Assembly (NCBI GenBank): GCA_016882345.1
Contig: VGQR01000150.1
Location: 1 to 5,570 of the forward strand
Length of the DNA stretch: 5,570 bases
Source: Cyanobacteria bacterium K_DeepCast_35m_m2_023
GTDB lineage: Bacteria > Cyanobacteriota > Cyanobacteriia > PCC-6307 > Cyanobiaceae
Direction: 5' to 3'
Every line of letters starts with the position of its first letter. The stretch's first letter is position 1. Made by a program: the position numbers and the translations under genes. Positions 1 to 5,570 of the stretch are shown piece by piece. The notes under the pieces are model-generated. The model worked only from the letters and a program-made list of their open reading frames with translations, was not told the origin of the DNA and searched no databases.

Positions 1-72
1 CTCGGCATCAGCGAGGCGCAATTGCAGCACTGTTACAGCGCGTTGCATGGTGCGTTGACCGAACTCGCTTGA
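1..72 (+). CDS. C-terminal end of an unidentified protein (partial)
   Basis: Frame 1 is open from the left edge to a TGA at 70-72 and encodes 23 residues, beginning LGISEAQLQH and ending ALTELA. The composition looks like a C-terminal amphipathic helix, and third positions are GC-leaning as in the other genes. The more AT-rich DNA after the stop fits the end of a gene. The fragment is too short to assign a family, and frame 3 is also open here (to about 200), so this reading could be accidental. No function is proposed. Confidence 0.4.
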   Translation, partial: LGISEAQLQHCYSALHGALTELA

Positions 73-107
73 TGCTGTTGGTCATTGCAGCCATCAATCC
101 AAACCTC

Positions 108-130
108 GAGTGTGATCAGACTCTTTTATT
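108..130 (+). terminator. Weak candidate terminator after the upstream gene
   Basis: A 4-bp stem GAGT (108-111) / ACTC (120-123) with an 8-nt loop is followed directly by TTTTATT (124-130), 35 bases after the stop of the partial upstream gene. Position and T-rich tail suit an intrinsic terminator. The stem is very short for one, so this is only a possibility. Confidence 0.2.
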
Positions 131-168
131 GATGCAATGGCCTTTGTTGCTGCGTCGTGGCCCAATCG

Positions 169-204
169 ATCGTCAAAAAAGCTATGAGAATCTTTTTTGA
201 TGGT
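169..204. repeat. AT-rich inverted repeat, A6/T6 hairpin
   Basis: TCAAAAAAG at 173-181 is perfectly complementary to CTTTTTTGA at 192-200 across a 10-nt loop. Outward pairing continues through 169-172 with 201-204 if two G-U wobbles are allowed, giving a stem of about 13 bp. The A and T tracts are inside the stem, so this is not a classical GC-stem plus U-tail terminator. It could still be a bidirectional terminator, the 3' end of a small RNA, or a curved DNA site. Confidence 0.5.
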
Positions 205-438
205 TTGACGTGTTGGGTTTGTGCTCTTTCGGTCGCTGAAAACCCATGTGGAGACTGGAGTTTAAGGGTTGCGGTCGATCGTTGAGATGGTTGCTTTATC
301 GGGCTTCACCTTGGAGGAACCACTCGATTAGCCGGCTTGATTGCATGCATCAGTCCTTGATATTGGGCGGATTTTTCGTGCCCAACGGCCTCAATTCATC
401 GTTAACGTTCGCCGACCCAATGCCGACATCCACAAGCG

Positions 439-1410
439 ATGCCTGCGCCACAGAAGCTCCACCGCAGCAACTGCGACGCTCTCAGCCACTACATGCAGGC
501 GATCAGCCGCGTGCCGTTGCTGACCCATGAAGAGGAAATCACCCTCGCCCGCTCCGTCCAGATGCTCTGCCGTCTGGAAGAGGTCACCGAAGAACTCACG
601 TTGCGCTCAGGGGGTTCCTCCCCCAGTGACGAGCTCGTGGCGGCCGAAGCCGGACTGACCCCCGCCCAGTTGCAGCGCAAGCTGCGCCAGGGCCGTCGGG
701 CACGCCAGCGCATGTGCTCCGCCAACCTGCGGCTGGTGGTCACCATTGCCCGCAACTATGCCAACCAGCAGCTGCAGTTAGAGGACTTGATCCAGGAAGG
801 CAATCTCGGCTTGATCAAGGCGGTCGATCGCTTTGATCCCAGCCGTGGCTACAAGTTTTCGACCTATGCCTACTGGTGGATTCGTGAGGGCATCACCCGT
901 GCGATTGCCAGGAAGGCCCGCACGATTCGTCTGCCTGTCCACGTGGGCGAACATCTGGGCAAGCTGCGCCGTGCCCAGCAACAACTGTGGCAACAGTTTG
1001 GTCGTGCACCCAGCGTGGACGAGCTGGCCGATGCCACCGGTCTCAAGCCGCTTGACATCCGCGAGGTTTTGTTCCGCGCTCAACAACCGCTGAGCCTTGA
1101 TTCGTCCTCCAGTGCCATGGAGGACGACAACCTGATGGAGCGCATCAGTTGCACATCGCCGCGCCCAGATGATCGTCTGCAGGGCCATTTACTCAGTGAC
1201 GACCTTGAGCAGTTGCTGAAAGAGCTGCCCGAACAGGAGGCAGCGCTGTTGCGCCTTCGTTATGGCATCAACGGGCAGGAACCGATGACCCTGAGCTCCG
1301 TGGCCCGCAGCCTCGGCGTCACCCGTGACACGGCCCGAGGCATTGAACGCAGGGCCGTTGCTGCAGTGCGGCAACGATCACACCAGATGATGGACTACTT
1401 GCAAGCCTGA
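439..1410 (+). CDS. Group 2 (primary-like, non-essential type) sigma-70 factor
   Basis: Encodes a 323-residue RNA polymerase sigma factor that directs core enzyme to promoters, probably for a stress, light or nutrient regulon as other cyanobacterial group 2 sigmas do. Region 1.1 is absent. Region 1.2 lies at about residues 12-40 (ISRVPLLTHEEEITLAR). Region 2 is at about 90-168, with the core-binding motif DLIQEGNLGLIKAVDRFDP and the -10 recognition and melting segment FSTYAYWWIREGITRAIA. Region 3 is at about 169-222 and region 4 at about 245-312, including the helix-turn-helix TLSSVARSLGVTRDTARGIE. Start choice: an in-frame TAA at 403-405 excludes anything longer, no alternative start codon lies between, and the next Met (residue 19) would cut region 1.2. 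No Shine-Dalgarno is visible before the ATG, which is common in cyanobacteria. Odd points are E150, where sigma70 has Gln437, and a divergent recognition helix. The family call is firm. Which paralogue (SigB-E type) cannot be decided here. Confidence 0.96.
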   Translation: MPAPQKLHRSNCDALSHYMQAISRVPLLTHEEEITLARSVQMLCRLEEVTEELTLRSGGSSPSDELVAAEAGLTPAQLQRKLRQGRRARQRMCSANLRLVVTIARNYANQQLQLEDLIQEGNLGLIKAVDRFDPSRGYKFSTYAYWWIREGITRAIARKARTIRLPVHVGEHLGKLRRAQQQLWQQFGRAPSVDELADATGLKPLDIREVLFRAQQPLSLDSSSSAMEDDNLMERISCTSPRPDDRLQGHLLSDDLEQLLKELPEQEAALLRLRYGINGQEPMTLSSVARSLGVTRDTARGIERRAVAAVRQRSHQMMDYLQA

Positions 1411-1507
1411 TTAACGATCACTGTTGTGGAGGCTCGGTTCAACTGAGCCTCTTTTTCTGTTGTTCCGGTTGTCTTGATTGTCGCTGCTAAAGCGCTTGCA
1501 CTGGCAG
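1411..1507. other. Convergent intergenic gap between sigma gene and cupS
   Basis: These 97 bp separate the two stop codons and hold the sigma terminator. AAGCGCTT (1490-1497) is an 8-bp palindrome without loop or T tract. I see no terminator oriented for the - strand operon. Confidence 0.7.
1429..1459 (+). terminator. Rho-independent terminator of the sigma factor gene
   Basis: A 9-bp stem pairs 1429-1437 (GAGGCTCGG) with 1443-1451 (CTGAGCCTC), with one G-U pair and a TTCAA loop. It is followed at once by TTTTT (1452-1456) and CTGTTGTT. It begins 18 bases after the sigma stop codon. On the - strand the same stem is followed by CACAACAG, with no U tract, so it should terminate mainly + strand transcripts. 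Confidence 0.92.
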
Positions 1508-1909
1508 TCAACCCGGCAGGATCACGCGATTGATCACGTGCACCACGCCGTTGTCACACTCGACATCGGCCGTGACCACCGTGGCGTTCTTGACCTCGAA
1601 CGGGTCCGTACTGCGAATGGCGATCGGCGCCCCTTCGAGGCTGTCCCAGGCCTCCTGGGTGATCAGCTCGTTGCGAAGGTGGCGGCCAGCAATCACGTGG
1701 TACTTGAGGATTCGCGCCAATTGAGGCGGATTGTCGACCAGGGTCTGCACGGTGCCGGGCGGCAGGGCGGCAAAGGCGTCATCCACCGGGGCCAGCACGG
1801 TGAAGGGGCCCGGGCTCTCCAGAGCTTCGCGCAGGCCGGCCGCATCCACGGCCGCCAGCAGGGTGTTGAACACGCCAACCGAGGCGGCGGTTTCGAGAAT
1901 CGTGGCCAT
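1508..1909 (-). CDS. cupS: CupS, fasciclin-domain subunit of the CO2-uptake NDH-1MS complex
   Basis: Encodes a 133-residue protein that is a single fasciclin (FAS1) fold. The first conserved block, [15 protein letters not shown], is at residues 36-50, the central YH motif (LKYHVI) at 68-73, and the second block, [13 protein letters not shown], at 120-132. There is no signal peptide or membrane segment, unlike most secreted or surface fasciclin proteins, so it should be a soluble cytoplasmic protein. That matches CupS, the small subunit found with CupA at the tip of NDH-1MS. Its precise role is not settled. It is the last gene of the operon, 30 bp after the cupA stop, and no Shine-Dalgarno is visible in that gap, so its translation may depend on coupling or be weaker. 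The length is normal for the family. Fasciclin sequence alone would not identify it; position directly after cupA does. Confidence 0.92.
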   Translation of the reverse strand: MATILETAASVGVFNTLLAAVDAAGLREALESPGPFTVLAPVDDAFAALPPGTVQTLVDNPPQLARILKYHVIAGRHLRNELITQEAWDSLEGAPIAIRSTDPFEVKNATVVTADVECDNGVVHVINRVILPG

Positions 1910-1939
1910 CAGAAGTTGGGGTCGCGAAGGGAACGGCGA

Positions 1940-3244
1940 TCAGCGGTAGTCCTGGGTCTGAATGTCGGGGAGACGGGCCTCGGGCCGCAAAAAACGGTCC
2001 ATTTGCGCTTCAAAGAAGGCGCGGTTGGCCTGCAGGTGTTTCGGATCCGTGTCGTCGAGGGGATACAGCAAGGCGCAGCGAAGGGCCTGAATCACCGCCG
2101 AGGTGACGTTGTACATCGAGCGCTGGAAGGTGATGCCCAGCTGGATCAGCTCGTCTTCCTCGCCGCGCCGGTGCTGCTTGTAGATCTCCTTGAGGTAGGG
2201 AGGCAGAAAGTGCAGCACGTCCTGCATCAGCAGGGTGGGCGGAATCCCGGCCGATCCCACCGGATACACGTCGGCGTACAAGATGCCGTAGTGGAAGTCG
2301 GCCTGATTGGCCGGCACCTGACCCGCCTGGGCGTTGTAGCTTTTGGTGCCGCGGAACGGTGAGGTGCGGTAAAAGACCGCCTCCACATAGGGAAGCGCAG
2401 CTTCATAGAGCCAGGTGAAGCCCTCGCTCTTGGGAATGATCTCGAAGCATTCGCCGTCGATGAACACATGGTGGTAGATCGGCCGGCCCGCCACGGCAAA
2501 GATGCCGTTGACCAGAAAGTCCATCGCATCGGGGACGCCCTTGAAGCCGCCTTCGTCGTAGATGTCGCTCATCTCGAAAAAGACTGGCGCCATCACTTCC
2601 CAGAACAAGCCCAAGTTGGCGTAGTAGCTCAGCTGACGCACCTGCTCCAGGACCATCTCCGGGAACAGCTTGTACAAGCCCAGCATCAAGGGATTGCCCT
2701 TGAAGTAGGCCTTGATCGCCCGGTCGGCGTTGGCCTTGTAGGCGTCGCTCTCGAGGTAATCGTTGAAGCGCCCGCCCATGCCCTGATGCCAGAGCATGGC
2801 CTGCATGCAGGCCTCGGCAAACTCCATGTTCACCCGGTCATGCCAGAGGTGGTGCAGGAGCTTGGGCATGCGGCGCGTCTCGCCGCGGTCCATGAACTCC
2901 AGCAGCTCGGGGTGCGCCTTCTCGGTGCCGCGCCAGATGCGCAGCTGTGATTGATCGCCGGCGTAGCTGTTGGGACGATCGAGATACTCCTTGGAGATGA
3001 AGTACTTGAACGCCGGCAGCGGGTTGAGGAAAACCTGTTCGGCGATGTACAGCAGGTCGCGCCAATAGAAATCCATCGGCACGGCGTAGGCCTTGTAAAT
3101 GCCGATGATCTGCTTGAGGTTCTCGGGGGTGTCCGGCAGCATCGAGCCACCCGCCTCGAGCCGATGAATCACATCGGCGTAGCGATGCGTCGACGGCGGG
3201 ATCAACGGTGCCTTGGTGGGTTCTGGGGCAGTGGTGGTGGTCAT
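1940..3244 (-). CDS. cupA: CupA (ChpY), CO2-hydration protein of NDH-1MS
   Basis: Encodes a 434-residue soluble protein of the cyanobacterial CO2-hydration family, about normal length for CupA. Sequence runs typical of the family include GGSMLPDTPENL (residues 32-43), YAVPMDFYWRDLLYIAE (53-69), RIWRGTEKAHPELLEFM (102-118) and the His/Arg-rich KLLHHLWHDRVNMEFAE (128-144). CupA binds the cytoplasmic side of the NdhF3/NdhD3 tip of NDH-1 and is thought to convert CO2 to bicarbonate at a Zn site. From memory of the Thermosynechococcus structure, the metal-binding His and Arg are five residues apart, which would correspond to H132 and R137 here. The ATG overlaps the ndhD3 stop (ATGA, 3241-3244) and has GGAG 8 nt upstream. 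This supports the start and indicates translational coupling. The partner CupS and the N-terminal sequence favour CupA over the constitutive paralogue CupB (ChpX). Confidence 0.95.
   Translation of the reverse strand: MTTTTAPEPTKAPLIPPSTHRYADVIHRLEAGGSMLPDTPENLKQIIGIYKAYAVPMDFYWRDLLYIAEQVFLNPLPAFKYFISKEYLDRPNSYAGDQSQLRIWRGTEKAHPELLEFMDRGETRRMPKLLHHLWHDRVNMEFAEACMQAMLWHQGMGGRFNDYLESDAYKANADRAIKAYFKGNPLMLGLYKLFPEMVLEQVRQLSYYANLGLFWEVMAPVFFEMSDIYDEGGFKGVPDAMDFLVNGIFAVAGRPIYHHVFIDGECFEIIPKSEGFTWLYEAALPYVEAVFYRTSPFRGTKSYNAQAGQVPANQADFHYGILYADVYPVGSAGIPPTLLMQDVLHFLPPYLKEIYKQHRRGEEDELIQLGITFQRSMYNVTSAVIQALRCALLYPLDDTDPKHLQANRAFFEAQMDRFLRPEARLPDIQTQDYR
3241..3244 (-). other. ATGA stop/start overlap of ndhD3 and cupA
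   Basis: On the - strand the cupA ATG (3244-3242) and the ndhD3 TGA (3243-3241) share bases as ATGA. This is a typical coupling junction in which the terminating ribosome can restart, suggesting that membrane subunit and CupA are made in matched amounts. Confidence 0.9.
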
Positions 3245-4737
3245 GCGCTCAGCTCCGAGATCGAGGTGTGCGGCGCAGCAGCGATGACCGTGACGGCATC
3301 GCTGCTGCGCAGGGCCAGGGGGGCGGTGGCGTCTTCACTCCAACCGGTGAGCAGGGCGGGCCAGATGCCGCCCACCAGGACCAGGGCGGTGAGCACCAGG
3401 GCAGGAACCCGCTCACCCCAGCTGGTGCTGGCCCAGTCGGCCTTGGCGTTGTCGAGGCGCCCAAAGCCGACGCGGTTGAACAGGCGCACGGCATAGACGG
3501 CGGTGAAGCCCGAGGACACCAGACACACCAACGTGGGGATGGGGTAGGCCACCCAGCTGCCTTCAAACACCAGCAGCTCAGCCACGAATCCGGCCTGACC
3601 CGGCACGCCCGCGGCTGCCATGAGGGCCAGCAGCAGCAACCCCATGGTGAAGGGCAGGCCCCGCTGGGCATTGAGCAGGCCCGAGAGCGCGGGGATTTCG
3701 GCCGTGCCGGTCTTGGTTTCGATCAGACCCACCAGGCAGAACAGCAGGGCGATGATCAAGCCGTGGGCCAGGATCTGGGCCATCATCCCCTGCAGGCTCA
3801 AGGGGGTGGCGGCAGCCAGGGCAAGCACCAGGAAGCCCATGTGTCCCAGGGAGCTATAGGCCACCAGACGACGCATGTCGAGCTGGGCGATGGCGTTGAG
3901 AGCGCCGTAGATGGCGCTCACCGCACCGACCGCCGCAATCCAGGCCGACCAGTCGCTCCAGGCATCCGGCAGAAACTGGATGCCGAAGCGCAGCAGCCCG
4001 TAGGCACCGAGCTTGGACACTGCACCGCTCAGCAGCATGGCCACCGGGGTCGGCGCCTGGCTGTAGGTGAGCGGCTGCCAGCCGTGCAGCGGCACGATCG
4101 GCAGTTTGAGTCCGAAGGCCACCAGCACCAGGGCCAGCAACCAGTGCTGCTGTTGCAGGGTCAGGTTGTGGTGCGCCAGGTCCGTGAAGCTGAAGTCGAC
4201 GCCTCCGGGGTTGAGCCATCCGAAGGCCAGGACAGCGGCCAGCAATGTGATGCCCGATACCGCTCCATAGATCAGGAAGCGAATGGCCGCGCCGGCGCGT
4301 CGTTCGCCGCCCCAGATCGCCACCAGCAGCGTCGTCGGAATCATGATCAGCTCGTAGGCCAGCACGAACAGCAGGGCGTTGCGGGCCAGGAAGGAGCCCA
4401 TCAGGCCCACGTTGGTGACCAGCAGCAGGGCGAAGAACAACCGCGGCCGGCTTTGGCCAACAGGAGTGGCCAGCACCGCCATCGCCGTGATCAAGGCCGC
4501 CAGCAGCACCAGCGGCAGGCTGAGGCCATCGAGGCCCAGATCGAGGCGCAACCCCAGTTTGGGCAGCCAGCTCACAGACAGGTCGGCCGGGGGTGTGCGC
4601 CAGGCGAGCAGTCCAACCGACATCTGGGCCAGAGCGGCCAGCAGCGCCAGGCGGCGAACCCACGGGCTCTCGGCGGGCAGCAGTGGCAGACCGCAGGCCA
4701 CCACCACAGGAATCAACAACAGCAGCAACAGGGTCAT
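3241..4737 (-). CDS. ndhD3: NdhD3, antiporter-like membrane subunit of CO2-uptake NDH-1MS
   Basis: Encodes a 498-residue, strongly hydrophobic protein of the NuoM/NdhD (Mrp antiporter-like) family with about 14 membrane segments, located in the thylakoid membrane. Residues equivalent to the proton-channel set of this family are present: E129 in YELIMIP, K211 in GLKLPIVPLHGW, K242 in GAVSKLGAYG, H325 in QILAHGLI and E387 in FVAELLVFEG. The motif SQAPTPVAMLLSGAVSKLG (226-244) is the usual broken-helix region after TM7. NdhD3 with NdhF3 forms the distal arm of NDH-1MS, where pumping is coupled to CupA-driven CO2 hydration. The start is supported by GGAGG at 4743-4747, five nt before the ATG, in the 13-bp gap after ndhF3. 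Assignment as D3 rather than D1, D2 or D4 rests mainly on the following cupA-cupS genes. Confidence 0.95.
   Translation of the reverse strand: MTLLLLLLIPVVVACGLPLLPAESPWVRRLALLAALAQMSVGLLAWRTPPADLSVSWLPKLGLRLDLGLDGLSLPLVLLAALITAMAVLATPVGQSRPRLFFALLLVTNVGLMGSFLARNALLFVLAYELIMIPTTLLVAIWGGERRAGAAIRFLIYGAVSGITLLAAVLAFGWLNPGGVDFSFTDLAHHNLTLQQQHWLLALVLVAFGLKLPIVPLHGWQPLTYSQAPTPVAMLLSGAVSKLGAYGLLRFGIQFLPDAWSDWSAWIAAVGAVSAIYGALNAIAQLDMRRLVAYSSLGHMGFLVLALAAATPLSLQGMMAQILAHGLIIALLFCLVGLIETKTGTAEIPALSGLLNAQRGLPFTMGLLLLALMAAAGVPGQAGFVAELLVFEGSWVAYPIPTLVCLVSSGFTAVYAVRLFNRVGFGRLDNAKADWASTSWGERVPALVLTALVLVGGIWPALLTGWSEDATAPLALRSSDAVTVIAAAPHTSISELSA
3253..3256 (-). promoter_or_regulatory. Ribosome binding site of cupA
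   Basis: GGAG on the - strand lies 8 nt before the cupA ATG, inside the last codons of ndhD3. It supports this ATG as the true start. Confidence 0.65.
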
Positions 4738-4742
4738 GACAT

Positions 4743-4747
4743 CCTCC
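4743..4747 (-). promoter_or_regulatory. Ribosome binding site of ndhD3
   Basis: GGAGG on the - strand sits between the ndhF3 stop (4751) and the ndhD3 ATG (4737), five nt from the ATG. It is the strongest Shine-Dalgarno in the window and fixes the ndhD3 start. Confidence 0.75.
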
Positions 4748-4750
4748 AGA

Positions 4751-5570
4751 TCAACGGGCCAGCAGCCAGGCCGACATCACCAGCACCCCCAGCACCAGTG
4801 ACAGGGCATAGGCCTGGGAGTTGCCGCTGGTGGTGAGGCTCAGCTTGCGGGCACCGGCCATGGCGACACCGCCGGCGCCGCTGCTGAAACCATCCACCAG
4901 GGCCTTGTCGCTCCAGGCGCTGAAGCGGGCCAGGCCCACAACCAGGGCCACCACCGTGCGGTGATAAAAGGCCTCGGTGTGCATGTCTTCTGCCAGCCAA
5001 TGCTGCACTCCGCCCAGGCCGGAGGGCAGCTCGGCCAGGGGATGGGGCCTCAGGTAGAACCACAGGGAACTGCCTGCTCCCAGCAGGGTGGACCCCACCA
5101 GGGCCCAGCCAAAGGGCCCCCAGCCAGGGATTGGGCTGAGCTTGTAGACCCCCAGTTGCAGCAGCAGCTGGGGAATGTGCAGCACCAGTCCCATCAGCAG
5201 CATGGTGGGCAGCACCATCAGCCACAGCACTTCGGCTGAGCGGATGGTGAAGGGTTTGGGTACCCCGCCCCAGATCAGACCAAACACCCGCATCATCGAG
5301 GCGCACAGCAGGGCGTTGGTGACCAGCACCAGGCCGCCCAACAGGACAGGGGCCTTGCTGGCCATCGCCAGCTCCAGCAGTTCGCGCAGGGCAGCGAAGC
5401 CTCCAAACGGTGGCAAGGCCATCAGGCCAAACGCCCCAGCCAGAAACGCCATGCCCATCAGTGGGCGCTTGCTCCACAGGCCGCCCAACTGGGTGAGGTC
5501 CTGGGTGACGTTGCTGATCACGATCGTGCCGACTGTCATCAGCATCAGGGCCATCGGCAGTGGATACACG
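4751..5570 (-). CDS. ndhF3: NdhF3, antiporter-like membrane subunit of CO2-uptake NDH-1MS (C-terminal part)
   Basis: The 3' part of the gene; the frame is open across the right window edge, and 272 complete codons to the TGA at 4753-4751 are visible. NdhF proteins are usually around 600 residues or a little more, so roughly the last 40-45% is present. The GTG near the edge is internal, not a start. Seen here are the LGGLWSKRP loop (28-36), the helix with MALPPFGGF (50-58), several further hydrophobic helices, and an NdhF-type C-terminus with LAEDMHTEAFYHRTVVALV (192-210), VDGF (225-228) and SGNSQAYALSLVLG (248-261). In family members this end holds the long lateral helix and last membrane anchor of the distal subunit. 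NdhF3 is the outermost subunit and contacts CupA. The F3 assignment comes from the downstream ndhD3-cupA-cupS order. Confidence 0.93.
   Translation of the reverse strand, partial: VYPLPMALMLMTVGTIVISNVTQDLTQLGGLWSKRPLMGMAFLAGAFGLMALPPFGGFAALRELLELAMASKAPVLLGGLVLVTNALLCASMMRVFGLIWGGVPKPFTIRSAEVLWLMVLPTMLLMGLVLHIPQLLLQLGVYKLSPIPGWGPFGWALVGSTLLGAGSSLWFYLRPHPLAELPSGLGGVQHWLAEDMHTEAFYHRTVVALVVGLARFSAWSDKALVDGFSSGAGGVAMAGARKLSLTTSGNSQAYALSLVLGVLVMSAWLLAR

Larger units (their letters stand above)
73..438. other. Intergenic leader upstream of the sigma factor gene, no convincing gene
   Basis: This stretch of about 366 bases is visibly richer in A and T than the flanking genes. I see no credible coding region on either strand: the frames open at 246-530 and 341-523 run on into the sigma gene in other frames and resemble no family. 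It contains several inverted repeats (173-200, 214-246, 363-385) and two 8-bp palindromes, TGCATGCA at 342-349 and CGTTAACG at 400-407. Promoter signals are poor. TTGACG at 205-210 is a good -35-like hexamer but has no matching -10 at 16-18 bp. TTGATT at 337-342 with GATATT at 359-364 (16-bp spacer, 4/6 match in the -10) is the best pair, and it is weak. The promoter of the sigma gene probably lies here but I cannot place it. Confidence 0.6.

Noticed and set aside
205..233. Promoter with TTGACG (205-210) as -35
   Set aside because: The sequence 16-18 bp downstream (TTTCGG, TTCGGT, TCGGTC) does not resemble a -10 element.
246..530. Small + strand open frame in the sigma leader running into the sigma gene
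   Set aside because: No family resemblance, no ribosome binding site, and it overlaps the well-supported sigma start in another frame. A regulatory upstream reading frame cannot be excluded but has no support.
1478..2362. A 294-codon open frame on the + strand, antisense to cupS and the 3' end of cupA
   Set aside because: The opposite strand encodes conserved CupS and CupA. This frame resembles no family and starts inside the intergenic gap without a ribosome binding site.
3854..4663. A 269-codon - strand frame inside ndhD3
   Set aside because: Out-of-frame shadow of ndhD3, with a Pro/Gly/Arg/Ala-rich composition and no domain.
3208..4836. A 542-codon open frame on the + strand, antisense to ndhD3
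   Set aside because: It is rich in Gln, Gly, His and Arg with no recognisable domain, as expected for the complement of a GC-rich membrane protein gene. The - strand reading is a clear NdhD3.
1..5570. Search for CRISPR arrays, insertion sequences, tRNA genes and HIP1 (GCGATCGC) repeats
   Set aside because: Reading by eye, I found no spaced direct repeats, transposase-like frames, cloverleaf-like sequence or complete HIP1 octamer. The nearest is GCGATCGG around 1620.

Overview
The window looks like part of a cyanobacterial chromosome. It carries two units that face each other: a group 2 sigma-70 factor gene on the + strand (439-1410), and most of an ndhF3-ndhD3-cupA-cupS operon on the - strand (5570 down to 1508). 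This gene set is found only in cyanobacteria and encodes the distal, CO2-hydrating module of the specialised NDH-1 complex usually called NDH-1MS. The DNA is GC-rich, and I found no GCGATCGC (HIP1) octamer, which is abundant in many freshwater beta-cyanobacteria. My best guess is therefore a Cyanobium/Synechococcus-type picocyanobacterium. That is inference, not a firm assignment.

Layout. Positions 1-72 are the probable 3' end of a + strand gene that I cannot identify. Positions 73-438 form a more AT-rich intergenic leader with several inverted repeats and no convincing gene. Positions 439-1410 encode the sigma factor, which ends in a strong intrinsic terminator (1429-1459). The convergent gap 1411-1507 separates it from the - strand operon. 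Reading that operon in its own direction: the 3' part of ndhF3 (5570-4751, truncated by the window edge), ndhD3 (4737-3241), cupA (3244-1940, overlapping ndhD3 by 4 bp) and cupS (1909-1508). Spacings of 13 bp, a 4-bp overlap and 30 bp indicate one transcript with translational coupling.

How the genes work together. NdhF3 and NdhD3 are antiporter-like membrane subunits that replace the ordinary NdhF1/NdhD1 at the tip of thylakoid NDH-1. CupA sits on the cytoplasmic face of that tip and is thought to hydrate CO2 to bicarbonate through a Zn site, with cyclic electron flow and proton pumping driving the reaction in one direction. CupS is a small soluble fasciclin-domain subunit associated with CupA. 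In studied species the operon is induced at low inorganic carbon, usually by the LysR-type regulator CcmR/NdhR. Its promoter would lie upstream of ndhF3, outside this window.

Nothing here amounts to a clearly undescribed system. The points most worth a second look are the non-consensus promoter-contact residues of the sigma factor, the structured leader upstream of it, the one-sided terminator between the convergent units, and the presence of the CupA/CupS-type system in what may be an alpha-cyanobacterium.
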